Shown here one piece after another: positions 1 to 9,549 of a DNA stretch of 64,000 bases (its first letter is position 1; each line of letters starts with the position of its first letter). The position numbers were made by a program, and so were the translations under genes. The notes below the pieces were generated by a model. That model had not been told where the DNA came from. It worked only from the letters and a program-made list of their open reading frames with translations, and made no database searches. Source of the stretch: Jejubacter calystegiae (GTDB lineage: Bacteria > Pseudomonadota > Gammaproteobacteria > Enterobacterales > Enterobacteriaceae); contig NZ_CP040428.1 in the NCBI RefSeq assembly GCF_005671395.1, positions 992,001-1,056,000 of the forward strand, given 5' to 3'.

Positions 1-315
1 GCAGCCATGCTGGAGCGTGAAAAACTGACGCCGACCTACCTGGGCGAATCCATCGCCGTGCCGCACGGCACCGTAGACGCCAAGGATCGCGTGCTGAAGA
101 CCGGCGTTGTCTTCTGCCAGTACCCGCAAGGCGTCCTGTTCGGTGAAGAGGAAGACGATGTCGCACGTCTGGTTATCGGTATTGCCGCGCGCAATAACGA
201 ACACATCCAGGTGATCACCAGCCTGACCAACGCGCTGGATGATGAGTCGGTTATCGAAAAACTGGCGAATACCACCAGCGTGGACGAAGTTCTGTCGCTG
301 CTGGGAGCGAAGTAA
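1..315 (+). CDS. mtlA: PTS mannitol-specific EIICBA component, C-terminal EIIA part (5' end outside window)
   Basis: Only the last 104 codons are present; the frame is open from base 1. The reading matches the EIIA domain that ends the fused mannitol permease, which takes phosphate from HPr and passes it to the EIIB domain so that mannitol enters as mannitol-1-phosphate. The active-site histidine sits in the AVPHGT motif (codon at 64-66). The domain ends normally at TAA. mtlD follows after an 80-base gap with a repeat, as expected for the mtlADR operon. Identity is secure; the membrane EIIC domain cannot be judged because it lies upstream. Confidence 0.95.
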   Translation, partial: AAMLEREKLTPTYLGESIAVPHGTVDAKDRVLKTGVVFCQYPQGVLFGEEEDDVARLVIGIAARNNEHIQVITSLTNALDDESVIEKLANTTSVDEVLSLLGAK

Positions 316-395
316 CCTTAAACTCCCTCTCCCTTCGGGGAGAGGGTTAGGGTGAGGGGCAATGCCTCACCCCAGCCCTCTCGGGGTCAGTCAAA
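316..395. repeat. REP-like palindromic repeat between mtlA and mtlD
   Basis: The gap holds a GC-rich palindrome of the form CCCTCTCC...GGAGAGGG followed by TTAGGGTGAGGGG, then a second partial copy in opposite orientation (CCTCACCCCAGCCCTCT). The same motif recurs at 10806-10915 between rhaA and rhaD. This is the look of a dispersed REP/BIME-type element that folds in mRNA between genes of an operon. Confidence 0.7.
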
Positions 396-413
396 TTGAA
401 AAGGGTTCAGACA

Positions 414-1562
414 ATGAAAGCATTACACTTTGGTGCAGGTAATATCGGACGCGGATTCATCGGCAAACTGCTGGTGGATGCCGGCATTCAACTGACGTTT
501 GCCGACGTTAACCAGACGGTGCTGGATGCTCTGAACGACCGCCACAGCTATCAGGTTCGGGTTGTTGGCGAACAGCAGCAGATCGATACCGTCGCCAACG
601 TCAACGCCGTTAACAGCAGCAGCGAAGCGGCTGAAGATCTGATAGCCCAGGTCTCTCTTATTACTACCGCCGTCGGTCCCGTGGTGCTGAAGCTTATCGC
701 CCCGACCCTGGCGAAAGGACTGGCTAAGCGCCGCGCCGCCGGTAACGAGCAGCCGCTGAACATCATCGCCTGTGAAAACATGGTACGCGGCACCTCGCAA
801 CTGAAAGACCATCTGTTTGAGGTTCTGGCGCCGGAAGAGCGTGACTGGGTGGAAGCCCACGTAGGCTTCGTCGATTCCGCCGTTGACCGCATTGTGCCGC
901 CGTCCGAATCTGCCGACAGCGACCCGCTGGCGGTCACCGTAGAAACCTTCAGCGAATGGATTGTCGATAAAACCCAGTTTAAAGGCGCCCTTCCCGCCAT
1001 TCCGGGTATGGAGCCGACCGATAATCTGATGGCCTTTGTGGAGCGCAAACTGTTCACTCTGAACACCGGCCACGCTATTACCGCCTGGCTGGGTCAGCAG
1101 GCGGGCCACAAAACCATTCGTGACGCGATTCTTGACCAGAACGTTCGCGCCGTTGTGCAAGGCGCAATGGAAGAGAGTGGCGCGGTGCTTATCAAGCGTT
1201 ACGGCTTCGATCCTGAAAAACACGCTGCCTATATTCATAAAATTCTGGGCCGCTTCGAAAACCCTTACCTGAAAGACGACGTGGAACGTGTGGGGCGTCA
1301 GCCGCTGCGCAAGCTGAGCGCCGGTGACCGTCTGATCAAACCACTGCTCGGCACCCTGGAATACGGCCTGCCTCACACCAATCTGGTACAAGGCATTGCC
1401 GCCGGTCTGCATTACCATAGCCCGGAAGATCCTCAGGCCCAGGAACTGGCGCAGTTGTTGGCGGAAAAGGGCCCTGCGGCGACGCTGGTACAAATTTCCG
1501 GTCTGGATGCCGCAAGCGAGGTGGTCGCAGAGGTGGTACAGGCCTGGCAGGCTCAGGCATAA
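414..1562 (+). CDS. mtlD: mannitol-1-phosphate 5-dehydrogenase
   Basis: Oxidises mannitol-1-phosphate to fructose-6-phosphate with NAD+ in the cytosol, the second step of mannitol use after uptake by MtlA. The 382-residue product has the family length. The N-terminal nucleotide-binding motif [10 protein letters not shown] is at residues 5-14. The polyol dehydrogenase catalytic region [19 protein letters not shown] (Lys, Asn, His) is near residue 210. An in-frame TTG at 396 would add six residues, but the ATG at 414 gives the conserved [12 protein letters not shown] start. It lies between mtlA and mtlR in the same direction, so one operon is likely. Confidence 0.97.
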   Translation: MKALHFGAGNIGRGFIGKLLVDAGIQLTFADVNQTVLDALNDRHSYQVRVVGEQQQIDTVANVNAVNSSSEAAEDLIAQVSLITTAVGPVVLKLIAPTLAKGLAKRRAAGNEQPLNIIACENMVRGTSQLKDHLFEVLAPEERDWVEAHVGFVDSAVDRIVPPSESADSDPLAVTVETFSEWIVDKTQFKGALPAIPGMEPTDNLMAFVERKLFTLNTGHAITAWLGQQAGHKTIRDAILDQNVRAVVQGAMEESGAVLIKRYGFDPEKHAAYIHKILGRFENPYLKDDVERVGRQPLRKLSAGDRLIKPLLGTLEYGLPHTNLVQGIAAGLHYHSPEDPQAQELAQLLAEKGPAATLVQISGLDAASEVVAEVVQAWQAQA

Positions 1563-1568
1563 TAGCTT

Positions 1569-1587
1569 CCGGGCGCACTGCGCCCGG
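1569..1587 (+). terminator. hairpin between mtlD and mtlR
   Basis: An 8-bp perfect stem (CCGGGCGC / GCGCCCGG) with a 3-base loop lies 7 bases after the mtlD stop. It is followed by only a weak T-rich stretch (CGTCTTTGTC). It probably acts as a partial terminator or mRNA 3'-end stabiliser that lowers mtlR relative to mtlD. Confidence 0.5.
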
Positions 1588-1602
1588 CGTCTTTGTCTAA
1601 CC

Positions 1603-2136
1603 ATGCAGGCTGAAATGGAAGAAACCCAGGTCTTTGAAAACCGCGTGCTGGAGCATCTTAATGCCGGCAACAGCGTCAGGAGCCTGCTGATTGCCGCTGT
1701 AGAAATGCTGACCGAAGCGGTCGACATGCTGGTACTCCAGGTATTCCGGAAAGATGATTATGCGGTGAAATATGCCGTTGAACCGCTGCTCGACGGCAAC
1801 GGTCCGCTGGGCAACATGTCGGTGCGCCTGAAGCTTATTTACGGGCTTGGCGTCATTAGCCGTGCCGACTATGAGGATTGCGAATTGCTGATGGCGCTAC
1901 GTGAAGAGCTGAATCACGACGGCACCGAATACACCTTCATCGATGACGAAATCCTGGGTCCTTTCGGCGAGCTGCACTGCGTGTCGGCGCTACCTCCAGC
2001 GCCGCCGCCAGGCGATGATCCCGAACTGGCTACCATGCAAAAGCTGCGCTATCAGCAGATCGTGCGTTCCACGATGGTGCTTTCCCTCACTGAGCTGATC
2101 GCCCGGATCGGCTTAAAAAAAGCGTTCAGTAAGTAA
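1603..2136 (+). CDS. mtlR: mannitol operon repressor
   Basis: MtlR represses the mtl operon in enterobacteria; it has no classical helix-turn-helix and its family is all-helical. The product here is 177 residues from the ATG at 1603 ([19 protein letters not shown]), which aligns with an internal methionine of the 195-residue E. coli protein. The preceding bases contain no good upstream in-frame start outside mtlD, so the shorter form is chosen. The conserved core ([29 protein letters not shown]) is intact. It is the third gene of the mtl operon. Confidence 0.93.
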   Translation: MQAEMEETQVFENRVLEHLNAGNSVRSLLIAAVEMLTEAVDMLVLQVFRKDDYAVKYAVEPLLDGNGPLGNMSVRLKLIYGLGVISRADYEDCELLMALREELNHDGTEYTFIDDEILGPFGELHCVSALPPAPPPGDDPELATMQKLRYQQIVRSTMVLSLTELIARIGLKKAFSK

Positions 2137-2207
2137 AGGCTTTTCCCTCTCGCCCCCTGACTGATGTATCCTTGCCGCCCTGTCTGATCACAACTATCCT
2201 GAATACC

Positions 2208-2573
2208 ATGTCAAAAGAGATCGAAAAGAACGAAATTAAACGCCTGAGCGACCGCCTTGATGCCCTGCGCCATCAGCAGGCCGAGCTGTCACTGGTCGAG
2301 CAAGCGGAAAAGTACGCTCAGAACGAAAAAGAGATAGCCACACTGGAAAGTGAAATCGCGCGTCTGAACGCGGTGCGCCACCAGAAGCTCAGTAAGGAAG
2401 CGCAAAAGCTGATGAAAATGCCCTTCCGCCGCGCCATCACCAAAAAAGAGCAGGCCGATATGGGTAAGCTGAAAAAGAGCGTACGCGGTCTGGTCGTGGT
2501 ACACCCCATGACCGCTCTGGGCCGCGAGATGGAGCTCACAGAGATGACCGGTTTCGCTCGCACCTCATTCTGA
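2208..2573 (+). CDS. yibL: YibL family ribosome-associated protein
   Basis: A 121-residue, highly charged, helical and probably coiled-coil protein (residues about 1-60 rich in Lys, Glu and Gln). It matches YibL, the gene that follows mtlR in E. coli and whose product is found with ribosomes. The start at 2208 ([20 protein letters not shown]) matches the family; 12 further codons upstream in frame are not conserved in character. The function in the cell is not settled. It is convergent with yiiM, with only 7 bases between them. Confidence 0.92.
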   Translation: MSKEIEKNEIKRLSDRLDALRHQQAELSLVEQAEKYAQNEKEIATLESEIARLNAVRHQKLSKEAQKLMKMPFRRAITKKEQADMGKLKKSVRGLVVVHPMTALGREMELTEMTGFARTSF

Positions 2574-2580
2574 TTTGCCG

Positions 2581-3255
2581 TCAGCGACCGAATAACCGCC
2601 GCGAAAAGCCTTCTATTCCGCCGGAAATTCGGCGATTTTGCAGGGTCTGCGTCCAACTGGCCGACAGCCCGGCGGCGCTCAACAAGCGATGATACTGCTC
2701 ATCGTCGAAAGGTTGATGCCAGGCGATGACGCCCGCCTCATGCACGCTGATATCGCTCAGCCGCGATACCAGTTCCAGCGGGGCATCGGCACTCACAGCC
2801 CCCGATGCAATCACCCGATACAGCCAGCCGGTTTTCCCGTTTTGCTGCATTAGCTGCGATAAATCTTCTATCTCAAAATGGAAGTTGAGCTTAAAACAGG
2901 GGGAACGCGGCTGGGTGACCTGAATCAACGCATCTCCCCAGCGCCATACGTCGCCAATGAAGGTGTTCTGCTCCGTCAGCCCGGTGGTAGAGAGGTTTTC
3001 ACCGAAGCCCGGCGCGTTAAAGCGTTCAGCCTGCTCGGGAAAAGCCAGCGCCCAGTCATCGTAGTGTTCGCGGGGATAGTGGCACAGCGCGCGGTCAGGG
3101 CCTCCGTGGTATTTGCGCTCTGCCTGACAGTCGCCAGAAAGCCCCGTCGGCGTCAGCATCAGTTCGCCATCAACCTGATATTTTTCGATAGCGCTGGGAC
3201 GTCCGCCCGGATAGTCGCGAACCTTTCCTGTATAGACCTGCACGGGATAGTGCAT
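2581..3255 (-). CDS. yiiM: MOSC-domain 6-N-hydroxylaminopurine resistance protein YiiM
   Basis: A 224-residue protein equal in length to E. coli YiiM. YiiM is a molybdenum-cofactor protein that detoxifies N-hydroxylated base analogues together with CysJ. The MOSC domain is recognisable by HGGPDRALCHYPREHY near residue 55 and by the conserved cysteine in QPRSPCFKLNF near residue 120, the expected Mo ligand. The start at 3255 (MHYPVQVYTGK) is chosen over a start 5 codons upstream because it matches the family and sits behind a GGGGGAGAGG-type ribosome site. In E. coli yiiM lies near sodA, as here, with kdgT between them; kdgT is absent. Confidence 0.93.
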   Translation of the reverse strand: MHYPVQVYTGKVRDYPGGRPSAIEKYQVDGELMLTPTGLSGDCQAERKYHGGPDRALCHYPREHYDDWALAFPEQAERFNAPGFGENLSTTGLTEQNTFIGDVWRWGDALIQVTQPRSPCFKLNFHFEIEDLSQLMQQNGKTGWLYRVIASGAVSADAPLELVSRLSDISVHEAGVIAWHQPFDDEQYHRLLSAAGLSASWTQTLQNRRISGGIEGFSRRLFGR

Positions 3256-3352
3256 CCTCTCCCCCCTCATCTGAGCACCTTTGCCTGAAAGTATGAGGGT
3301 ATAAAAAAGGACGTCGATGGACCAGCGAAAACGAGGGATTGAGGTGGGATGG

Positions 3353-3380
3353 GCGTCCTCCCGTTCCCTGTGGAGGACGC
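3353..3380 (-). terminator. hairpin downstream of the microcin-like gene
   Basis: A 9-bp perfect inverted repeat (GCGTCCTCC / GGAGGACGC) with a 10-base loop lies 14 bases past the stop of the small peptide gene on the minus strand. There is no strong T run after it, so termination efficiency is uncertain. Confidence 0.5.
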
Positions 3381-3393
3381 GCCGGGATAACGC

Positions 3394-3624
3394 TTACTTC
3401 GAAGAGGAACCGAAAAGTCCGCCCAGTACGCCCTTCAGAATGCCGCTCACGGTATCGCCTACGGTCCCCGCAGCCTCACCCGCAGTGTCACCAACACCGC
3501 CAATCACTTTATCTGCCAGTTTCGCTATGCTCACCACAGTGCTCAAAACGGAACCACCTGAAACATCGTCCAGCATCTCGTCCGACAGCTCGATCATGTT
3601 TGCTTCTGCTTTATCTGTCATCAT
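3394..3624 (-). CDS. small peptide with double-glycine leader (microcin/bacteriocin-like)
   Basis: A 76-residue peptide. Residues 13-24 read LSDEMLDDVSGG, which fits the class II double-glycine leader pattern (LSxxELxxIxGG) at every key position except Met for Glu at -8. Cleavage after GG would release a 52-residue, cysteine-free, Gly/Val-rich amphipathic core with a repeated VGDT motif and the tail GLFGSSSK. Leaders of this kind are cut by C39-peptidase ABC exporters such as CvaB. No exporter or obvious immunity gene lies within the window next to it. Two tandem ATG codons (3624, 3621) follow GAGGAAACT. The function is inferred from the leader only; it could instead be another secreted small peptide. 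Confidence 0.65.
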   Translation of the reverse strand: MMTDKAEANMIELSDEMLDDVSGGSVLSTVVSIAKLADKVIGGVGDTAGEAAGTVGDTVSGILKGVLGGLFGSSSK

Positions 3625-3926
3625 AGTTTCCTCACTCTTTATCAGTGTTTACATAATGGTTCAGACCGTGATGTCACCATAACTGCCCCTGCTTCCTTTC
3701 ACCCTCCTGGCTGAGCTGCCATTTCCGTGACGAGTTAAATCCTGGCACAAACATTAGAATTGTGAATGTTTTTAGGATTAGTTTTATTAAAAAATCGTTA
3801 ACCACATGCTAATTGTGAGTAAAACACACGAAAAACCACAATACCAACGATGAATAAATAAGAACTGCTTATCTATTGATCCAGAAAGAACTTTGCCTGT
3901 TTCGGAGGGATACTTCGGGAATAAAC
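3625..3926. other. AT-rich non-coding stretch upstream of the microcin-like gene
   Basis: About 300 bases without an open frame of useful size on either strand, clearly more AT-rich than the flanking yiiM and sodA. It must contain the promoter of the minus-strand peptide gene, but no confident -35/-10 pair could be assigned. No immunity-type reading frame was seen. The base composition is consistent with a small acquired insert between yiiM and sodA. Confidence 0.5.
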
Positions 3927-3927
3927 C

Positions 3928-3955
3928 AAAAAAAAGCGAGCCCGAAGGCTCGCTT
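3928..3955 (-). terminator. intrinsic terminator of sodA
   Basis: On the minus strand, AAGCGAGCC-TTCG-GGCTCGCTT is followed by a T run (positions 3935 down to 3928). It is a 9-bp stem closed by the stable TTCG tetraloop, 20 bases past the sodA stop, a textbook Rho-independent terminator. Confidence 0.95.
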
Positions 3956-3975
3956 ATCCGTCTTAAGTGACGCGA

Positions 3976-4596
3976 TTATTTTTTAGCGGCGAAACGCGCT
4001 GCAGCTTCGTCCCAGTTCACCACGTTCCAGAATGCTTTGATATAGTCCGGGCGGCGGTTCTGGAATTTCAGGTAGTAAGCGTGCTCCCACACGTCCAGAC
4101 CCAGGATCGGGTAGCCGGAAGCGCCAGAGATAGCTTCACCCATCAGCGGACTGTCCTGGTTTGCGGTAGAAACTACAGCCAGCTTGTCGCCTTTCAGCAC
4201 CAGCCATGCCCAGCCGGAGCCGAAGCGGGTTGCAGCCGCTTTCTCGAACTCTTCCTGGAATTTCTCAACGCTACCGAAATCGCGCTCAATGGCGGCTTTC
4301 AGGTCGCCCTGCAGGGTGGTGCCTGTTTTCAGACCTTTCCAGAACAGGCTGTGGTTAGCGTGGCCGCCTGCGTTGTTACGCAGCGCGGTTTTCTTATCGG
4401 CCGGAACCTGATCCAGACGGGTAATCAGTTCTTCTACCGGCAGAGCAGCCAGTTCCGGCAGGCTTTCCAACGCAGCGTTGGCATTGTTTACATAGGTCTG
4501 ATGGTGTTTGCTGTGATGAATTTCCATCGTCTGCTTGTCAAAGTGCGGCTCCAGCGCGTCGTAGGCGTACGGCAGGGATGGCAGTGTATAGCTCAT
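3976..4596 (-). CDS. sodA: superoxide dismutase [Mn]
   Basis: Cytosolic manganese enzyme that converts superoxide to oxygen and hydrogen peroxide. The product is 206 residues, the same as E. coli SodA, and near-identical in character throughout. Metal ligands are visible: His27 in [11 protein letters not shown], His82 in HANHSLFWK, and Asp168/His172 in [19 protein letters not shown]. It is monocistronic, with its own terminator and a promoter carrying a Fur-type site, so iron limitation is expected to raise expression. The neighbouring divergent gene is rhaT, as in E. coli. Confidence 0.98.
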   Translation of the reverse strand: MSYTLPSLPYAYDALEPHFDKQTMEIHHSKHHQTYVNNANAALESLPELAALPVEELITRLDQVPADKKTALRNNAGGHANHSLFWKGLKTGTTLQGDLKAAIERDFGSVEKFQEEFEKAAATRFGSGWAWLVLKGDKLAVVSTANQDSPLMGEAISGASGYPILGLDVWEHAYYLKFQNRRPDYIKAFWNVVNWDEAAARFAAKK

Positions 4597-4660
4597 ACTC
4601 TTCTCTCCATTTATTGTCGGGCGGCAGAGTTTTTGTTAATGCCGCGTAAGCATTCGGTTC

Positions 4661-4696
4661 ATTATAGTTAATTAAATGATATTGAAAATGTTTATC
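4661..4696 (-). promoter_or_regulatory. sodA promoter with overlapping Fur box
   Basis: On the minus strand the -10 TATAAT occupies 4666-4661 and a TTTTCA -35 lies at 4688-4683 with a 16-base spacer. The 19-mer at 4678-4696 reads GATAAACATTTTCAATATC on the minus strand, close to the Fur consensus GATAATGATAATCATTATC, and it covers the -35. The arrangement mirrors the Fur-repressed sodA promoter of E. coli. Confidence 0.8.
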
Positions 4697-4764
4697 AATG
4701 CCACACATTTCGTGCGCATATTACTAAATCATAACTTTTGGTTATGATAGTAAAAATGTGAAGC

Positions 4765-4862
4765 CATACAAGCAATTCCTGATCATTTTGCCAGCCGACA
4801 CGCCATTGCGGCAGCAGTGTAAAGGTTCTCCCAGGCGTCTCTTTTTTAGACTGCCAGACGGG
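4765..4862 (+). promoter_or_regulatory. rhaT promoter with RhaS-type site
   Basis: The block TTTTTTAGACTG at 4843-4854 copies the promoter block TTTTTAGACTG found at the rhaB promoter in this window. About 50-60 bases upstream of it the segment TTGCCAGC (from 4788) also recurs in the RhaS-binding region of rhaB. This suggests direct activation of rhaT by RhaS with rhamnose. The exact half-sites and transcription start were not resolved. Confidence 0.6.
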
Positions 4863-4907
4863 TAGCGCCGCGAGCGATATCCGACAACCCCCAGGGAGAA
4901 CAAAAAA

Positions 4908-5942
4908 ATGAATGACGCAATTTCAACGGGCATCCTCTGGCATCTGGTGGGCGCAGCCAGCGCCGCCTGCTTTTATGCCCCCTTTAAAAAGGTCAAAAAC
5001 TGGTCATGGGAAACCATGTGGTCCGTGGGTGGTATTGTCTCCTGGATAATCCTGCCCTGGGCAATCAGCGCCGCGCTACTGCCCAACTTCTGGGCCTATT
5101 ACGGCTCCTTTAACGCTTCTACCCTGCTGCCGGTATTCCTGTTTGGCGCCATGTGGGGGATCGGCAATATCAACTACGGCCTTACCATGCGCTATCTCGG
5201 TATGTCGATGGGCATCGGTATCGCCATTGGTATTACCCTTATCGTCGGTACGCTGATGACGCCTATCCTGAACGGCAAGTTTGGCGTGCTGATCGGCACC
5301 CCAGGTGGCCAGATGACCCTGCTGGGCGTTCTGGTAGCACTGATCGGCGTGGCAATAGTCACCCGCGCAGGCCAGTTGAAAGAGCGCCAGATGGGCATCA
5401 GGGCCGAAGAGTTCAACCTGAAGAAGGGGCTGATTCTGGCGGTGATGTGCGGCATCTTCTCTGCCGGTATGTCCTTCGCCATGGATGCGGCCAAACCGAT
5501 GCACGAAGCCGCAGCGGCGCTGGGTGTTGATCCTATGTATGTCGCACTGCCCAGCTATGTGGTGATTATGGGCGGCGGCGCGCTGATCAACCTGGGTTTC
5601 TGCTTCGTGCGCCTGGCAAAAGTGCCAGGAATCTCCCTGAAGGCGGATCTGTCGGTGATGAAGCCTCTGCTGATTACCAACGTCCTGCTTTCCGCACTGG
5701 GCGGCCTGATGTGGTACTTCCAGTTTTTCTTCTACGCCTGGGGACACGCCAAAATCCCGGCCCAGTATGACTACATGAGCTGGATGCTGCATATGAGCTT
5801 CTACGTACTGTGCGGCGGCCTGGTGGGGCTGATCCTGAAAGAGTGGAGCAACGCAGGACGTCGCCCGGTAGGGGTTCTGAGCATTGGATGTATCGTGATT
5901 ATCATTGCCGCCAACATCGTTGGCCTGGGCATGGCGAAATAA
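4908..5942 (+). CDS. rhaT: L-rhamnose:H+ symporter
   Basis: Inner-membrane transporter that brings in L-rhamnose (and lyxose) with protons. At 344 residues it is exactly the E. coli length. It is mostly hydrophobic with about ten predicted membrane segments. Conserved stretches include [19 protein letters not shown] and [20 protein letters not shown]. The ATG at 4908 follows a GGGAG ribosome site. It is convergent with rhaR and is likely controlled by RhaS through the upstream promoter block. Confidence 0.97.
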   Translation: MNDAISTGILWHLVGAASAACFYAPFKKVKNWSWETMWSVGGIVSWIILPWAISAALLPNFWAYYGSFNASTLLPVFLFGAMWGIGNINYGLTMRYLGMSMGIGIAIGITLIVGTLMTPILNGKFGVLIGTPGGQMTLLGVLVALIGVAIVTRAGQLKERQMGIRAEEFNLKKGLILAVMCGIFSAGMSFAMDAAKPMHEAAAALGVDPMYVALPSYVVIMGGGALINLGFCFVRLAKVPGISLKADLSVMKPLLITNVLLSALGGLMWYFQFFFYAWGHAKIPAQYDYMSWMLHMSFYVLCGGLVGLILKEWSNAGRRPVGVLSIGCIVIIIAANIVGLGMAK

Positions 5943-5971
5943 CGCGCGCTGTGGCACCCGGAACGATACGG

Positions 5972-6841
5972 CTACAGACCAGCGCGGGTGAGCACTGGCT
6001 CACTCGCGCTCCCCTCCTCCCGCTGGCGCCACTGGCTTGGCGAAGCCCCACTCTCCCGGGTAAAGACCACCGAAAAGTAGTTACTGTCTTCAAAACCACA
6101 CTGCATCGCCACTTCGCTGATTCGCATAGCAGTATGGCGCAGCAGGTACTGGGCATGGCAGATGCGTAACTGGCGCAGATACTGGCCCACGGTCATGCCC
6201 GTCTGCTGGCGGAACTGCTGACGCAGAGTACGCACGCTGCACTGCTGCACGGCGCAGAAAGCCTCCAGATCGAAAGGGGCGCTCAAACTCCCCGCCAGTG
6301 CGGTAATGAGCCGATCCAGCGCGCCGCCTTCGGTTTCCTGGCCTTCAATCTGCTCTGGCAAATAACGGTGACGTTGCAGGAGCAGCAAAATCTGCAAAAA
6401 CAGGGTTTCCGCCATCGACTGCGACAGCGTATCGCGTCGGGCGCTTTCCAGCTCCAACTGGCCGATCACCTGACGCGCCTGGCTCATCCCCTGGCTGCTC
6501 AGCCGCCAGGCCCGCTGCTGCGCCATATTGGGAATCATCTCGTCCCAGTTAACGCGCAGCCGGAACCGCTCCGGACACCAGATTATGTTCTGCAATACCA
6601 GATCGTTAACCGAGGCATAGCTGTGGCAATCGTCGGCGCGAATATAGAACAGATCGCCGCGGGTAATGCGGTATGGTCGCCCGTTCAGCACGTGCAAACC
6701 GTTGCCGCGCCAGACCACCACCAGCTCGCAAAAGTCATGGGTATGTTCAGCAAAAACGCTCTGGGGATAACGGTCCGCCACCGCCACCGACTGGGTGGAA
6801 AACGCGAAAAAATCCGTCTTGTGAAGGGTCAGACCGGCCAC
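5972..6841 (-). CDS. rhaR: AraC-family activator of rhaSR
   Basis: Rhamnose-responsive transcription activator that switches on its own rhaSR operon. It has 289 residues: an N-terminal cupin sensor domain ([20 protein letters not shown]) and a C-terminal double helix-turn-helix (about residues 190-275, ending [20 protein letters not shown]). The start is GTG at 6841, set 7 bases behind a perfect AAGGAGG-type site; no ATG serves as well. It lies downstream of rhaS on the same strand, with a 72-base gap. Confidence 0.95.
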   Translation of the reverse strand: MAGLTLHKTDFFAFSTQSVAVADRYPQSVFAEHTHDFCELVVVWRGNGLHVLNGRPYRITRGDLFYIRADDCHSYASVNDLVLQNIIWCPERFRLRVNWDEMIPNMAQQRAWRLSSQGMSQARQVIGQLELESARRDTLSQSMAETLFLQILLLLQRHRYLPEQIEGQETEGGALDRLITALAGSLSAPFDLEAFCAVQQCSVRTLRQQFRQQTGMTVGQYLRQLRICHAQYLLRHTAMRISEVAMQCGFEDSNYFSVVFTRESGASPSQWRQREEGSASEPVLTRAGL

Positions 6842-6913
6842 GGCGCCTCCTTAGAAATCGGGAGCCGGGTATTATCTGTTGTTACACCGCAAAAAAGGGT
6901 GACTCCCTTCGCG

Positions 6914-7753
6914 TTACTGAAGTTGGACATCGCGCCCCTGGCGCACATCGCGCGGCGACCAGTGAAATTCCCGCTTAAACAGCGTGGAAAAGTGGTTGCT
7001 GTCGCCAAAGCCGCACTGGAAGGCGATGCCAGTGACGCTCTCTTCGCTATGGCGCAGCAGGTGCAGGGCGCGCATCAGACGCAGACGGGTCAGATAGCGC
7101 TGGGGGGTCAGGCCGGTGCGCTGCTTAATCTGGCGGTGCAGCGTACGCAGCGACAAAGTAAACCTGTCGGCCAGCGCTTCCCAACAGATCTCTTCAGCGA
7201 AATGCGCCTCCAGCCACGAAAGCAGCTGATTCAGGTGGCCTGGACTTTCGCCATCACCGTCGCTGCGGCAACTCTGACGCAGCAGCACCAGCAGTTGCAT
7301 AAACAGGATCTCGCGGCTGGCAACATCGTGCGCCTCTCCCTCTTCGCCGCCGGGCCGTTCCAGACTGGCAATCAACTGCCGCACCTGCTTCAGCGCATCG
7401 GGGTTTACCCGCCAGTGGGAAGGATAGTAACCGTCACGCTCCTGCGGCAGCAGCTGTTCAACGCCAGAAAGAAAGTTAAAGGCGTCCGGCGCACGATAGA
7501 GCACGTTGGTCAGGCACAGGTTTTCGGTATGTTCGAACAGATGACGATCGTGGTCGCGCACAAAACAGACCGAACCGCCGCTCAGAGTATAGGGCTGGCC
7601 GTTGAAGATATGGGTGCCGGTCCCCTGTTCAACAATAACAATCTCATAGAAATCATGATGATGCTCCGGGAACGCGGACTGCGGTATCCGGGGCTCAATC
7701 GCCACAGGAACCCGACCGGAAGAGAAAAAGTCCGAGCTGTGCAGTACCGTCAT
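6914..7753 (-). CDS. rhaS: AraC-family activator of rhaBAD and rhaT
   Basis: Rhamnose-responsive activator of the catabolic operon and transporter gene. The 279-residue product has a cupin-type sensor domain ([19 protein letters not shown]) and an AraC/XylS DNA-binding domain ([42 protein letters not shown]). The start at 7753 follows GAGGGGACGATA. It is divergent from rhaB over a shared 323-base control region. The length and sequence agree closely with E. coli RhaS (278 residues). Confidence 0.96.
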   Translation of the reverse strand: MTVLHSSDFFSSGRVPVAIEPRIPQSAFPEHHHDFYEIVIVEQGTGTHIFNGQPYTLSGGSVCFVRDHDRHLFEHTENLCLTNVLYRAPDAFNFLSGVEQLLPQERDGYYPSHWRVNPDALKQVRQLIASLERPGGEEGEAHDVASREILFMQLLVLLRQSCRSDGDGESPGHLNQLLSWLEAHFAEEICWEALADRFTLSLRTLHRQIKQRTGLTPQRYLTRLRLMRALHLLRHSEESVTGIAFQCGFGDSNHFSTLFKREFHWSPRDVRQGRDVQLQ

Positions 7754-7779
7754 TATCGTCCCCTCAGTTTGTTAACCTG

Positions 7780-7866
7780 CCCGCGATAGTATTAAACGAG
7801 AGTTATTCTCACCTTAAAATTTCGGCGTGAACGGCGGCAAAAGCTGCTCGTTTTTCAAGATTCCGC
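7780..7866 (-). promoter_or_regulatory. rhaSR promoter with RhaR-type site
   Basis: Read on the minus strand this segment carries ATCTTGAAAAA (7863 down) and AAATTTTAAGGTGAGAA (around 7820 down to 7804), matching the inverted RhaR half-sites known upstream of E. coli rhaSR. A -10 hexamer TACTAT lies at 7791-7786. Spacing and order are kept relative to E. coli. Confidence 0.7.
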
Positions 7867-7944
7867 TGGCTATTGCGCGGATTTGCGGCAGGCATCACAC
7901 CCCCCTGCAAACGTCTGAGGCGCTGTCATCGCGTTTATCGGGCT

Positions 7945-8052
7945 TTAATTTGTGAACTCTCTCACGTTCACCTTTGATTCCTTGCCAGCGGCCTGTTTGC
8001 GCTGTCAGTAACAAGAAGGTGTCGCACAACGCGACTTTTTAGACTGAGGACC
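7945..8052 (+). promoter_or_regulatory. rhaBAD promoter: CRP site and RhaS half-sites
   Basis: A CRP-type palindrome, TTGTGAACTCTCTCACGTTCA (E. coli has the same flanks), begins at 7950. It is followed by the two RhaS regions CACCTTTGATTCCTTGCC and the block ending GCTGTCAGTAAC, then the conserved TTTTTAGACTG at the promoter (8036-8046). The layout predicts joint activation by RhaS-rhamnose and CRP-cAMP. Confidence 0.8.
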
Positions 8053-8076
8053 AACGATTATCAGAAGGACCCCATC

Positions 8077-9549
8077 ATGACTGTTCGCCATTGTGTCGCC
8101 GTTGATTTGGGCGCCTCCAGCGGTCGCGTAATGCTGGCCCGCTATAGCCGAACTGAACGCAGCCTGGAACTCAGGGAGATCCATCGCTTTGCCAACTGCC
8201 TGCGCCAGGTTGACGGCACCGACTGCTGGGATGTGGATACCCTGGAAACGGAGATCCGTACCGGCCTGCGCAAGGTGTGCGAAGAGCAGACTATTCGCCC
8301 GGACAGCATCGGCATTGATACCTGGGGCGTGGACTTTGTTCTTATCGACGACAACGGCGAGCGTGTGGGACTGCCGGTTTCCTATCGGGACAACCGCACC
8401 GATGGCGTCATGGCCCGCGCCGTGGAGCAACTGGGCCGCGAAGAGATTTACCGCCGTTCCGGTATTCAGTTCCTGCCCTTTAACACTCTCTATCAGTTCC
8501 GGGCGCTGAGCGAACAGCGGCCTGATCTGGTAGAGAAAGCGGCCCATGCCCTGCTGATCCCCGATTATTTCTGCTACCGCCTGACCGGCGAGATGAACTG
8601 GGAATATACCAACGCCACCACCACCCAACTGGTGAACATCAACACCGATAATTGGGACGATCGCCTGCTGGAATGGGCTGGCGTTCCGCGCCGCTGGTTC
8701 GGCACGCCGGGCCACCCGGGTAACGCCATTGGCCACTGGATCTGCCCTCAGGGCAATCAGATTCCGGTGGTATCGGTGGCGACCCACGACACCGCCAGCG
8801 CGGTACTCGCCGCGCCGCTGGAAGATGGCGATGCCGCATACCTCTCTTCCGGCACCTGGTCGCTGATGGGCTTTGAGAGCAAAAGCCCATACACCAGCGA
8901 CCAGGCGCTGGCCGCCAATATCACTAATGAAGGCGGCGCCGAAGGGCGCTACCGGGTACTGAAAAACATCATGGGGCTGTGGCTGCTACAGCGAGTCCTG
9001 CGCGAACAGAAGGTCAGCGATCTGGGGAGTCTTATCGACCACGCCCGCCAGATCCCGGCCTGCACCTTTACTATCAACCCCAACGACGACCGTTTTATTA
9101 ATCCGGACAACATGAGCCAGGAGATTCAGGCCGCCTGCCGTGAGAGCGGGCAGCCGGTTCCCAACAGCGATGCCGAACTGGCGCGCTGTATCTTCGACAG
9201 TCTGGCGCTGCTGTACGCCAAAGTGCTGGATGAACTGGCGGCGCTGCGTGGCCGTCCCTTTACCCGGTTGCATATCGTCGGTGGCGGCTGCCAGAACGAA
9301 CTGCTCAACCAACTGTGCGCCGATGCCTGCGGTATTCCGGTACTGGCCGGTCCGGTAGAAGCCTCGACCCTTGGCAATATCGGCTGCCAGCTGATGGCGC
9401 TGGATGAGGTCGCCGATGTGGACGAGTTCCGCCGCCTGGTGGCCCAGAGCCACACCCTGATCCCTTTTAATCCCGATTCGAACAGTGAAATTGCCCGCTA
9501 CGTTGCGCAGTTTCAGCCACAACGTCAAAACAAGGAGCTTTGCGCATGA
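8077..9549 (+). CDS. rhaB: L-rhamnulokinase
   Basis: Phosphorylates L-rhamnulose to rhamnulose-1-phosphate with ATP in the cytosol. It has 490 residues, the FGGY sugar kinase length. The N-terminal phosphate motif [14 protein letters not shown] is at residues 7-20, followed by [13 protein letters not shown] near 81. The C-terminal ATPase core includes [11 protein letters not shown] and [15 protein letters not shown]. It is the first gene of the rhaBAD operon, and its end overlaps the rhaA start by 4 bases (ATGA). Confidence 0.97.
   Translation: MTVRHCVAVDLGASSGRVMLARYSRTERSLELREIHRFANCLRQVDGTDCWDVDTLETEIRTGLRKVCEEQTIRPDSIGIDTWGVDFVLIDDNGERVGLPVSYRDNRTDGVMARAVEQLGREEIYRRSGIQFLPFNTLYQFRALSEQRPDLVEKAAHALLIPDYFCYRLTGEMNWEYTNATTTQLVNINTDNWDDRLLEWAGVPRRWFGTPGHPGNAIGHWICPQGNQIPVVSVATHDTASAVLAAPLEDGDAAYLSSGTWSLMGFESKSPYTSDQALAANITNEGGAEGRYRVLKNIMGLWLLQRVLREQKVSDLGSLIDHARQIPACTFTINPNDDRFINPDNMSQEIQAACRESGQPVPNSDAELARCIFDSLALLYAKVLDELAALRGRPFTRLHIVGGGCQNELLNQLCADACGIPVLAGPVEASTLGNIGCQLMALDEVADVDEFRRLVAQSHTLIPFNPDSNSEIARYVAQFQPQRQNKELCA

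Noticed and set aside
423-1727. 434-codon open frame on the minus strand opposite mtlD
   Set aside because: It is the antisense shadow of mtlD; codon use and composition follow mtlD's third-position pattern and it has no recognisable domain.
6368-7789. 473-codon plus-strand frame across rhaR and rhaS
   Set aside because: It runs antisense to two well-recognised AraC regulators and through their gap; no ribosome site or known family.
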